A stretch of 64,000 nt of DNA, taken from positions 44,214,714 to 44,278,713 of the forward strand of contig CM049320.1 in NCBI GenBank assembly GCA_026874595.1, given 5' to 3'. The notes under the pieces are model-generated. The model was given only the letters and a program-made list of their open reading frames with translations, did not search any database and was not told the DNA's origin. The stretch comes from Sipunculus nudus (lineage: Eukaryota > Annelida > Sipuncula > Golfingiida > Sipunculidae). This document shows, in pieces, positions 47,494-57,299 of the stretch; within the stretch, counting starts at the first letter, position 1; each line of letters opens with the position of its first letter. The translations under genes were made by a program, and so were the position numbers.

Positions 47494-48456
47494 TTTTTGT
47501 GTTGTGTGCACCCATGCCAGAATTTCAGCAGTGATTTTTGTTTGTTTCTTGTTCTAAGTGTTAAGTACGTGCATTGTTCATATATATGTTACACATGTTC
47601 TTAAAAAGTAATGGTCCAGCATTGAAGCATTATACTTGGTGTAATCTCATTGCACAGGTTCGCATTACACCTGTAGGCCTTGTTATATATATATTGTTTT
47701 GCAATTGTAAATATAATTCCATTAGGAAAAATTCAGATCTAATTGAAACATATTCTTGCCTCAGGGGAATGGAACATAAAGTGATTAGCTCTGTCTGTCC
47801 ATCATCTCTCCGTTATCATATATTAACCTTATATATTAACCATGAAATTTTTTCCTATAAGCACTGTTGAACTAACTTTCATATGCTGTATGTGTATGGA
47901 TTTAAGCTATTAAAGTCTAAAATTTGAAAGCAACTTACATATTCAGTTGTGTAATATTGCATATGTTAATCTTTAATCCCATCATTCCAATTGTCAGAGT
48001 ATAGGTATGCTCTGAAACTAGAACTGGGCTGATCTGAACCTTGACCAGTCAGTGAACAGAAAAAGAAGAGAGACATCAACGTCAACATTTCAATCAATCA
48101 TATTATGAAGATCACATATACAGACTGTTGCTTAATTTTCAGCTACCCCTGTAGCCTTTTTTAGGGCAAGTCTATATATAGCTATCTATGATCTTAATAA
48201 TTCATATTAAGACTAATCCCTGTAAATGTATCTTTGTAACCATCAGTAAGTTATTCAGTTTCCTTTCTTTCACAACAGTCATGTTATAGTTATCTGATTA
48301 CCCGTTATAGCATGGACATATTCTCTTAGCTTCTCAAATACAAATATATTTGAAAAAATTGTACTGTAGAAATAAATTATCTTTCTTACGTTTGCTTAGT
48401 TTTTTCAAGATTCAGTTGAGCTCCATGACCCAAGGGTCCCTTGTTATTTTTACAGA

Positions 48457-48672
48457 ATGGCACAAAATTTGTATGACCTCCTGGGGGAGGCAGAGTTACA
48501 ACAGTATTACCAGAAGTTACGGGATGAACTGAAGGTCACGTCAGTTCCTCAGCTCAAGTATGTGGAAGAAGAGGATCTGGCCGGCATCGGAATGACAAAA
48601 CCCGAGCAACGACGCCTCAAGAAATTTTTCAAAAAAGCTTATCCTCAGGGGGCCTTTGGGAAGATAAAAAAG
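48457..48672 (+). CDS. TNK2: ACK/TNK2-family tyrosine kinase, exon with start codon and SAM-like domain
   Basis: This exon encodes 72 residues starting MAQNLYDLLGEAELQQYY and ending KKAYPQGAFGKIKK. The LQQYY..LRDEL..T start, the YVEEEDLAGIGMTKPEQRR core and the following basic helix match the amino-terminal SAM-like domain of activated Cdc42-associated kinases, which mediates membrane targeting and dimerisation. The acceptor TTTTTACAG ends at 48455, so the exon begins one base before the ATG; upstream untranslated exons are likely. The donor is AAG/GTAACA, phase 0. The 3' end of a Helentron-like element stops only about 10 bp upstream of the acceptor and may supply part of its pyrimidine tract. 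The family call is firm; TNK2 is used in the sense of the whole ACK family. Confidence 0.9.
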
Positions 48673-49190
48673 GTAACAATAGCTTGACACTGTCTGGTAT
48701 TTATCCAGCATTTTAATACCATTTTCTTGGTCAAGTATTTAACAAATTCCCTCTCTCCTTTAATTGCTGTAATTAAGTAATTATTTAGCCGGAAATTTTT
48801 TGTCCAGCTGGCTAGGTGATAGTAACCTTTCAGTTTCAGTTTGCCTGAATCTGTTCATTATAAAATAATAAAAGTTATAAAAAGGTTTTAACTTGAAACC
48901 TGGGCAGTTCACTGTAACTTAGATATTTTTAGCTTCAAAAATTCAAAATCCAAAATTTTGCTTAAATGTTAGATGGCCCTAAAATCGCCTACCAAACCAA
49001 AAACTTGGTCACTGCGACTTCATTTCTTTGAGAAATTAAGAAATGCCTCAATTTTCTATTGAAAAACCTAGTATCACACTTAAGGACTGCCCAATATCAA
49101 AACCACTTGTCTGTATTTCTCCATATTTACTATTAATATTCTCTTATATATTTCCTATATACAGGCCAGAAATTAGGTCAATATTGCATA
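48673..49190 (+). other. ACK intron 1 start with a HINE type II fragment
   Basis: From about 48930 the sequence is HINE type II (AAATCCAAAATTTTGC, AAAATCGCCTACCAAACC) lacking its 5' end. The first 250 bases have no recognised feature. Confidence 0.6.
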
Positions 49191-49790
49191 ATTAGCTCAG
49201 CTGACTGAATGTTAACTGAGGTGTAGGTATGGCACCAGGGAGTCAGACTGGGCACTAATGGTATCCATTTGGCCTAGAATTTTCTCAAGTGACATTCAGG
49301 AAGGTTTTTAGGCAAATGTCTTTGGAAGCATGAAACTAGGTCATGATGACCTATATTCTGTGGGCAACTGGCAAAAAATATGATTATTAGCAACCAGATA
49401 GCCAGACAGAGCCCAAATCTAAACTGGTTGATCTAGAAATGTCTTTCTAATTGTAAAGGGAGGTCTTTGTGATGTTTCCTTGAACATCTGAAATAGGGTC
49501 ACTATGAAAAATATTCTGTGAGCTATGTAAAGGAACACCTTATGATGAACACAAGTGGTAGCAGTTTGATGTAGACACTCCTAATTTAGCATATAGGGAG
49601 TTCCTGGAAAAAAATCTTCTAGGAAACCTTAAATAAGGTTATGTTACCTATTTTCTATGGACTATTGACAAAATACCTGATTTTTAGCACCCTGGAAGTC
49701 ATTCTACTCATTCTACTTATCATTCTGACATCAATAATTAATGTATGTCGAATTCAGCTGAGCATCATGGCTCATGGGCCACCAGAGTAA
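49191..49790 (+). mobile_element. short HINE with both ends, about 600 bp
   Basis: It begins ATTAGCTCAGCTGACTGAATG and ends CAGCTGAGCATCATGGCTC plus ATGGGCC (49756-49781), diverged from the CCCATGGG consensus. The body has GGCCTAGAATTTTC and related degenerate type I blocks. It is the smallest copy with both ends visible. Confidence 0.65.
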
Positions 49791-50618
49791 TTGAGTCATG
49801 AAGTGGCCCATGTGGTCATATAAGCCTATATCAGGCTGAGGGCTGCAATTTTCTTCTGCAGAACCGTTCTTTCAAATTCTGTTACATTGCACAAAAATGA
49901 TTCTTAGGTGGTCTTTATTCAAGTTTACATAAATAATTTTTGGCTGAATGATTGGACCTTCAGCAATGAAAGGACTGTGAGATACATTGGTAAACAAAGC
50001 TATTAAATTAATTGTAGTAACAGACTGAGCTCTGTTTGCATAAAAGCAGAACTGTGCAGGCAACATAAATAATTGGTGTCCATATCCATTATATATGTAA
50101 GATAAATCCATGAATAGAATATAGATCTGTATTCTGTTTTTGCTTTCAAAAGGCTTCTGTTATTATTCTAAACATTTTGATAAAAAAAATCTGATTAATA
50201 TGTCAGCTTGAAAAAAACAGTGTAGCCAAAGTCTTTCAGTTTGTATAAACAGATTTAGCAAAGACCAAGGTGTTGTCTGTATCTATAAAAAGCTTGGCAG
50301 ACTGCCAATCATTTCAAATTTGGCAGCAGGTCAAGTTTCAGTCTGGATCTATTTATAGCTTTGACAGACTGCCAACTGTATCAGATTTGGCAACAGTTCA
50401 AGAGTTCAGTCAGTGCAGTAGCTACACCTAGCACTTTAGCTTTGTTCAACTTTGAGAGGCAACTGCCAACCTCAGCTGAGCTTAGATACATAAGCTCCAG
50501 TATCTGTATAACTAATGCATTGATCGCCATGATTCTTTGTATGCATATTGATTATGAAGAATTCCATCAGTTCCTGCAGACTGGTGGTGCAACCTGTATT
50601 TTTTCGAATGTTTACGCA
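49791..50618 (+). mobile_element. G-family fragment, then HINE type I fragment
   Basis: Positions 49800-50460 match the G body (GGCTGAGGGCTGCAATTTTC, CAGACTGCCAACTGTATCAG). About 50490-50618 is a type I HINE end segment with GGTGGTGCAACCTGTATTTT. Confidence 0.55.
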
Positions 50619-51477
50619 TTTTTAACTCAGCTGACTAAAAGTCATCTGAGCTATAGTTGTGGTTCATTGTCTGTCCGTCAGTCTGTCCATCTGTCTGTCT
50701 GGTCGTTGGTCTGGCACGTTTTGAAACAGTGAGACCTGCAAATCCAAAATTTGGCATACTGTTAGATGTCCCCAAAATCTCCTACCAAACCGAAAACTGG
50801 CACTGCCACTTTGTTCCTTCAAGAAATTTAGGAAAAACCTCAAACTATTATCAAAAACCTATTATCACACTTCAGAACTGCCTAATATCGAAATCAATTA
50901 TCTGTTTTTCTTAATATTTACGAGAAGTAAATTTAATTACTTTAAGTTAAGGGCAAAAACATAATCGACTTTGTAAAAAAATCAGAAAAAAATATTTACT
51001 CACTTAACATGATAAGTTTTAAAGTTAGAGACTTTTTTTCTATGTATATAACTTTGTTTGATTAAGATGCAATTGTATACCTCAAATTAGATCTGAATGT
51101 TGTAAATGTTTAGCTCAGCTGACTATAAGTCATCTGAGCTATAGTCATGGTCCTTTGTCTGTTGTCTGGCCTTCCGGCTGTCCAGGCATTAACAGAACAC
51201 GTTTTGTAACCGTTGAACCTACAAACCAAAATTTTGCATATAGTTAGATGTTCCCGAAATCTCCTACCATACTGAAAATTGGGTTACTAGGACTTTGTTC
51301 CTTTGAGATATAAAGGAAAAACTTTGGTTTTCCATTGGTACACTTCAGGACTGCATGATATAAAAAAAAACTAATCTGTTTTGCATATTCTTCAATACAT
51401 TTCCTATGTACATACCAAAAATTAGGTTAGTATTGCATAACATAATGTACTTTGCAAACCTCCAATATCTTGATAAT
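50619..51477 (+). mobile_element. two HINE type II 5' ends in series
   Basis: 5' ends lie at 50619 (TTTTTAACTCAGCTGACTAAA) and 51109 (TTTAGCTCAGCTGACTATAAG), each followed by GTCTGTCC-type repeats and the type II body. The first is cut off by the second, and the second by B copy 3. This repeated placement of heads is consistent with insertion into similar T-runs. Confidence 0.65.
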
Positions 51478-52466
51478 TGTATCCGCCAAAACAAAGTTTT
51501 GACTGGGTTCCGCCACCGCCACTGTGGCATTCATTTCATGAGAACTCCTCTGAGACTACTAGATGGATTTTTTGGAAACTTACACCAAATATCGGGTCAC
51601 ATGTGAACTGGTGCCTAACCAATTTGCGTTGACCTCTGACCTTTCCTCTCTGCCCAGTGTCCATTTGTGTGTCTGTTTCCAGACATAAACCCACATATCT
51701 CAGGAACCATTTGACCAATCAGAAAAAAAAAATTGTACAAATGTAGCCCTTGGATAGCTTTATAACATACACAAAAAATGGTGGCGCCACCTGCAACCAT
51801 GTTTGCACAGTGTCCATCTGTTAATCTGCCTTGGGTTAAAATCACTCATATCTCTGCAGTGGTTTGACTAATTCACCTGAAATTCGGCATGCATATACAT
51901 CCTGGATAGCTTTCTTGATTTTATGACAGGTGGAGCCACCTACATTCACGTTCAAGCTGCAGACAACCAAGCTCATATCTTGGGAACCGTCTGACCAATT
52001 GGGCCAAAATTTTGCATGTGTATAGATCTCACATAGCTCTTTATCATACGCAAAACTGGTGGCGCCACCTGAAACCATTTTTGCACAGCGTCTGTCTGTT
52101 TGTCTGTGGTGGGCTAAAATCACTCATCTCTCTGTAGTGGTTTGACTTATCTGCCTAAAAATTTTGCGTGTTTATACATCCTGGACGGCTTTCTTGATTT
52201 TATGACAGTTAGCGCCACCTACATTCTTGTGTATGCTGCAGTCATCCAAGCTCATATCTGGGGAACCATTTGACCAATTGGGCTAAAATTTTGCATGTGT
52301 ATAGATCTCACATAGCCCTTATCATACACAAAACTGGAGGGGCCACCTGCAACCAGTTTTGCACAGCGTCCATCTGTTTGTCTGCCTTGGGCTTAAATCA
52401 CTCATATCTCAGTAGTTGTTTGACATATCTGCCTAACATTTTGCAGGTTTATACATTCAGGAAAGC
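51478..52466 (+). mobile_element. B-family element, copy 3, 3' part replaced
   Basis: It starts TGTATCCGCCAAAACAAAG, then the GACTGGGTTCCGCC block, GACCTCTGACCTTTCCTC and GGTGGCGCCACC units. It stops at 52466, where a HINE begins in a T-run. Confidence 0.7.
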
Positions 52467-55234
52467 TTTTTAGCTCAGCTGACTGTAAGTCATCTGAGCT
52501 ATAGTCGTGGTCCTATGTCCGTCGTCCGTCCGGCCGTCCGGCCGTCCGTCCGTTAACAGGGCACGTTTTAAAACCGTTGGACCTACGAATCCAAAATTCT
52601 GCATACCATTAGATGTCCCCAAAATCTCCTACCATACCTAAAATTGGGTCATTAGAACTTTGTTTCTTCAAGATATTAAAGAAAAACCTCCATTTTCCAT
52701 AAAAAAGCAATTGTTACACTTCAAGTCTGCCTAATATCAAAACCACTGATCTGTTTTTGATCATATTTAGTATATATATTCTTCCATATATTTTCTGTGC
52801 ACATACCAAAAATTAAGTCAGTATTGGGTATTATTTTGAAGTTATAGGCCCAAATATAATGCAATTTTTTAAAAATCAGGAAATATATTTGCTCACTTAA
52901 CATGAGAATTGCTGAAGCTGAAGACTTTATTTCAGGAATATAACTTTATTTAATCAAGATTCAATTGTTTGCCCAAAATTAGATCTGAATTTTGCAAATT
53001 TTTCAAGTTATTTGCATAAATAAAACATTAATACCTTAAATTTTGTCCAGCTTTGGCAGTGGCACGTTTTTTCCCTGTAAGCACTGTTGATTTAATTTTC
53101 ACAGCATATATACATAAGGATTTAATCTTTTCAAATCTGAAATTTCAAAGAAATTGTTTGAAAAGAGTAGCTTTTATTCAAGTTTTCATACACTATGTCA
53201 AGTGTTGTTTATATCTGGCCCACAGCCTTCACTTGCATTATGTAACCCACCCCAGGCAGCTTGCCTTGACCCAGCTTGGCCACTACTAGCAGGCTTCTCC
53301 TCTGCCCTGCACTCAACCCCCCCCCCCCAGCTGGTGCATAAACTAGATGAATGTTATAATTTTCTGTATTTTATTTTATTCTTGGACATGCTACATTTTA
53401 GATTTTGGATTGTACCACCGGTTACAATGATTAAAGTGCACATTTAATTGTGTCCACAAAGTGATGTATTGCTATGAAAGTATGGATGTTCATCAGATAA
53501 GTAATGCTTTACTTCAGAAGAGTAAAACTTCACCAGGTGTGAAATTGACGATTAATTCCAGTTATTAATTATAGCTTAGATTGTAATTAGCATAATGATA
53601 TTGTTTGTCCCTCATTCAACCAACAGTGTGTATACTTTATTTGAAAAGATGTTTTTATTTTATCAAATTTACTGAATCTTTTATTTTATTTCGGTGAATA
53701 AAAGTAAGCTTGTCCTGAAAACTCCAATGTGCAAAACTTTTTAATAGGAATTCAAGGAATAATTTTGTAGATGCCATTTTGTGGCATTATTTTCTTTTAC
53801 ATTCAGTTTAAACATTTGATTTAAAAATAATAAAATATATGTGTATGCATAATATGACCCAATGTGAGCTACAATCTGGATATATAATGATTGCAACTTA
53901 GAATTCTAATATTTTAACTTTTATTTTCACTTTCATATTACAAATTTATAACACTTGTAAATGAAAAAAATGAATCAGATAAAAACTATTAATGAAAAAA
54001 GTGGATATGCTAAAAAAATAAGCTTATATATAAACTTAAATGCATTATTCCTTTGAAAGTGAATGAAGGTATTAGTCCATTCTGTCCACTTGCCTGTCCA
54101 TCTGTAAATTTTTCATATGCATCACAGTATCTCAAATTTTTTACTGTTTTTCTTCATGACAGTCTTGTCAGAGTATCAGTTTGCAATCATATATTGAGAA
54201 CTTTACTATAACCAAGTAGGAGGGCCCTTTCCTCTTAGCTTCTCATATGCTTATATAAATATAAAACATTACAATAGAATATTTTTCATATTTTGCATTT
54301 GCAAAAATTTCAAACTTTTGTCATGACCCATGGGTTCTTTGTTTATATTCTGGATTCTCAACATCATTGTTTGGCTAAAACTGAATAAATACCAGACATG
54401 GTGCAAATACTTTGCAAATGTATTTGAATACGAATATGAATATGTACTCCATTATAAAATTTCAGTTATATTTTATTTATAAAAATCATATGGTTCTCTT
54501 ATTATTTTTCATAAAAATTATATATGGCACAAACTAATGTAAAAACATTAAATTTTAATAAATAGTTAAACTCTTATCTTATATGTGCTGCTTATAAGTT
54601 ATATGGCCAAGTCAAAATCTGTGTGACAGTAGCATTCCATTTGTTAATAAAATAAATGAAATCAATCCTCTTCCCTGTCTCCAAAGATACTATCAAAATC
54701 ATACATAAGCTAAACACCAACAACTCATAATACAGCTTATATTTATTACCACAAAAAAACCAGCATATGCCTTATTCCAAAATCATATTTTTTTAATCAT
54801 ATATAACAGCTGAGCGCCGTGACCCATTGGTCCCTTGTTAAAAATCTATTTTCACACTTCAGGACAACTCATATGATTTTCTTCATATTTACCATAAATA
54901 TTCCTTTATATAGTTCCTATGTATATGCCAGAAATTAAGTCAGTGTTGTATAATTTAAAAAAATTATGGGCCAAAATATAATGGACCTTGTAAATCAGGA
55001 AAGATATTTGGTCACTTAAAAGAAAAAGTGTTAAAGCTAGGGCTTTTTTTCATAGTAATACAATTTTACTTAATCAAAATTTAATTGTATACCAAAAATT
55101 AAATAAAAATCTGTTAAATTTTTTAAAATATTGGGAAAGATATAAAATTGGTACCTTAAATTTTGCCGAAGTTTGAAGTCACATCGCATGTTTTTTTCTT
55201 GTAAGAACATTTGATTTACTTTTCACAGTTGGTA
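52467..55234 (+). mobile_element. HINE type II and further HINE 3' ends
   Basis: The 5' end is TTTTTAGCTCAGCTGACTGTA at 52467, with a type II body to about 53450. HINE-type 3' ends occur at 54321-54342 (ATGACCCATGGGTTCTTTG) and at 54809-54839 (CAGCTGAGCGCCGTGACC plus CATTGGTCCCTTGTT). The segment 54345-54839 matches 12233-12849. Type II middle sequence resumes at 54840. At least two overlapping copies are present; their exact order is unresolved. Confidence 0.6.
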
Positions 55235-55955
55235 TATATATAGATTTAATCTGTTAAATTCTGAAATTTGAAAGTAAAAACTTAAAAATTATTCTAGTTA
55301 TTGAAGTTTTTCTGAGGCTCTAATTTTTTCACATTTTGAACCTCCAGACCAGCCATGTCTGGTCCCTACAGCCTTGTGTGGGTAAATGTTTTAGTGATGC
55401 AACACTGCTTTTACAAATGTAGAATCACATGTGGCAACCCTGTCCCCCCCCCCCCCCCCAAACAGATATGTTGCATTACTTACATTCTTTAACCAATTTC
55501 TGTGTCTGATCCAATGTATACAACTTTTCCAATCCTGAATCAAGTGTTATTTTCAGATATTTATTATTTTGCAAATTTCAAAAATGTATTTTTAAAAAAT
55601 ATTTACATCTGTGTTTCTATTAAAATATATTTTCATACTTCACTGTATATATATAGATTTAATCTGTTAAAAGCTGAAATTTCAAAGTAAAAGATTAAAA
55701 ATTATTCTAGTTATTGAAGTTTTTCTGAGGCACTAATGTACATTTTGAACCTCCAGACCAGCCATGTCTGGTCCCTACAGCCTTGCCTGGGTAAACTTAT
55801 AAGTGATGCAACACTGATGTAACAAATTTAGAATCACATGGCAACCCTGACGCCCCCCCCCCCCCCCCCCCCCCCGAACCAGATATGGTTATTTCAGATA
55901 TTTATTATTTTGCAAATTTCAAAAATATATTTTAAGAAAAAATAAATACATCTGT
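55235..55955. repeat. tandem duplication of about 410 bp
   Basis: ATTTAATCTGTTAAA, TTATTGAAGTTTTTCTGAGG and GACCAGCCATGTCTGGTCCC recur about 410 bp apart (for example 55345 and 55754). Each copy ends in a C homopolymer (55444-55458, 55853-55875), which differs in length. Confidence 0.85.
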
Positions 55956-55985
55956 GTATATAATATACATACTGAATTTAGTTGA

Positions 55986-56777
55986 ACTAAAATTGCTACT
56001 GATCCTCAGGTCAAAAATGAAATGAACGGATTACGCAGTGACATGCCTCTGAAAGTGAATTTCAAACAACCATCTGATGAATCAAATGAATTATTACAGG
56101 TTATCTACCATAACACACGGTCCCTACATTTGCATCATCAGGATGTAAAATCTGATTGCCATATACTAAACGCCCAAATCATTGCTTTTGCAGAGTCACG
56201 CCGTTGCTCTAGAGACCAAAATGAAATGTATGAAATACCTCATTACAAACTTATCAGAAATGATCAAATAGCTGTCAGAGGAATAACTAACAAAAGACCC
56301 ACTCATGGTTAAGCCATTTATATACATGAACAGCTGAGTCCCCATGTAACCCTTCACCACCACACAACACCAGATTTTGAGTCATCTCTTCTCTATATTC
56401 ACACTCAGACTCAGTCACTTCAGTTTGTTTTCCTCTATAGGTCACCCGCATGTCCCATCAGTAACTTCTTCTCTGAACGCCAAGTTTTAGTCTCTCAAGT
56501 TGACCACAGACTGCCTTTAGTGATTATGGGCGATTTCAATATTGACATTTCTAATATAATATATAACACCGAATTGACACAATTATGTGAACTCTTTAAA
56601 TGTCAACAACTAGTCAGGGAACCAACCAATGACCATGGAAATACCATAGATCTTGTTTTTACTAACTGTTTAAATACTCTAGTTTCAACATTAGAAAACA
56701 AACGGTCAGATCTAAAGATATTATTAGCAACAGTCTCTCATTCTTCAATTCAGATCAAACATGGCAACTTCTCATAG
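55986..56777 (+). pseudogene. Helentron-type endonuclease domain, carboxy-terminal remnant
   Basis: One frame runs from 55986 to 56777, broken by a single TAA at 56310. It encodes an exonuclease-endonuclease-phosphatase (APE-like) domain: YHNTRSLHLH near the start, FAESR with the metal-binding glutamate, RPTHG at the stop, GDFNIDIS, then DHGNTIDLVFTN. This set, especially the NxRSLHLH start, is what I know from the endonuclease appended to Rep-helicase proteins of Helentrons; a non-LTR retrotransposon endonuclease is the alternative. The expected final SDH triplet reads SDL, losing the catalytic histidine. Together with the stop it must be inactive. A HINE-type 3' end follows 200 bp downstream. 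Confidence 0.7.
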
Positions 56778-56979
56778 CTTAATCTACCCTTTCTTCTCTA
56801 TAGATTCTGTTTCCTAAGACATTTAGTGTCTACAGATGTGTGACCATTCACTTACGAAAGAATCCAGTCGATTTTATTATCAGAGCATCAAACGTGAAGA
56901 TAACATCTGAACTTAGTCTTAACTTGGTTTTCAGATGATAAAATTCCTGTTTTGAATACTAGCCTCCAATGTCATGCTA

Positions 56980-57014
56980 GTCAGCTGACTGTCATGACCC
57001 ATGGGTCATTTGTT
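56980..57014 (+). mobile_element. HINE/Helentron 3' terminus
   Basis: GTCAGCTGACTGTCATGACC plus CATGGGTCATTTGTT repeats the subterminal CAGCTGA and the 12-bp GACCCATGGGTC hairpin seen at the ends of the short copies. It ends 110 bp before ACK exon 2. Confidence 0.75.
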
Positions 57015-57124
57015 CATTGATTTAACTGACACAGATGGTAACTGGTAATACATTTGATGATACTAATATGTTTGCTGAGATTAAGTTGAGATTTTTATGT
57101 ACAAGATCCTGAGTAAAGGTCCAG

Positions 57125-57299
57125 GAGATGGTACCCCCGCCCCCTCAGAGCCCTCCTGTTGGTCGTGCTCAGCCTCAGCCCAAACCAGGTAGTCGCCATA
57201 TTATCCCGGAGGAGTCCATCATACTGCAGAAAAAGCTGGGAGGGGGAGAGTTTGGAACTGTACAGCAGGGACTGTGGACCAATGAGGAAGGAGAACGGG
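57125..57299 (+). CDS. TNK2: ACK/TNK2-family kinase, linker and glycine-loop exon
   Basis: This exon opens with EMVPPPPQSPPVGRAQPQP, a proline-rich linker, then IIPEESIILQKKLGGGEFGT, where LGGGEFGTV (57236-57262) is the GxGxFGxV nucleotide-binding loop of a protein kinase. It ends in TNEEGER. The donor CGG/GTGAGT at 57300 is consensus and phase 0. The chosen acceptor (AAAGGTCCAG, ending 57124) keeps the frame from exon 1, but its pyrimidine tract is poor, so the left boundary is the least certain part of the model and a small upstream exon may be missing. Exon 1 to exon 2 spans an 8.4-kb intron filled with mobile elements. Confidence 0.85.

Larger units (their letters stand above)
39601..48445 (+). 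mobile_element. G-family Helentron-like element ending at the ACK exon 1 acceptor
   Basis: The 5' part is TTTTTAGCGAACCTGTGAGC then TTATGCGATGGTGTGGCGTC, with further GTCCGTC-type repeats. The body has units with GGCCAAATTGTTCAATATTT and CCAGGGTAGT-like blocks, then the TTTGGCAGACTGCCAACTGT block (43570-44250). The 3' end is CAGTTGAGCTCCATGACCC plus AAGGGTCCCTTGTT, closing at 48445. It is interrupted by a pogo-like transposon (40008-42003) and B copy 2 (44621-47493). No protein is recognised. Confidence 0.6.

Noticed and set aside
56022-56777. Non-LTR retrotransposon (LINE) endonuclease
   Set aside because: No reverse transcriptase follows, and the motif set and the downstream 3' end fit the Helentron endonuclease better. 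The LINE option is not fully excluded.
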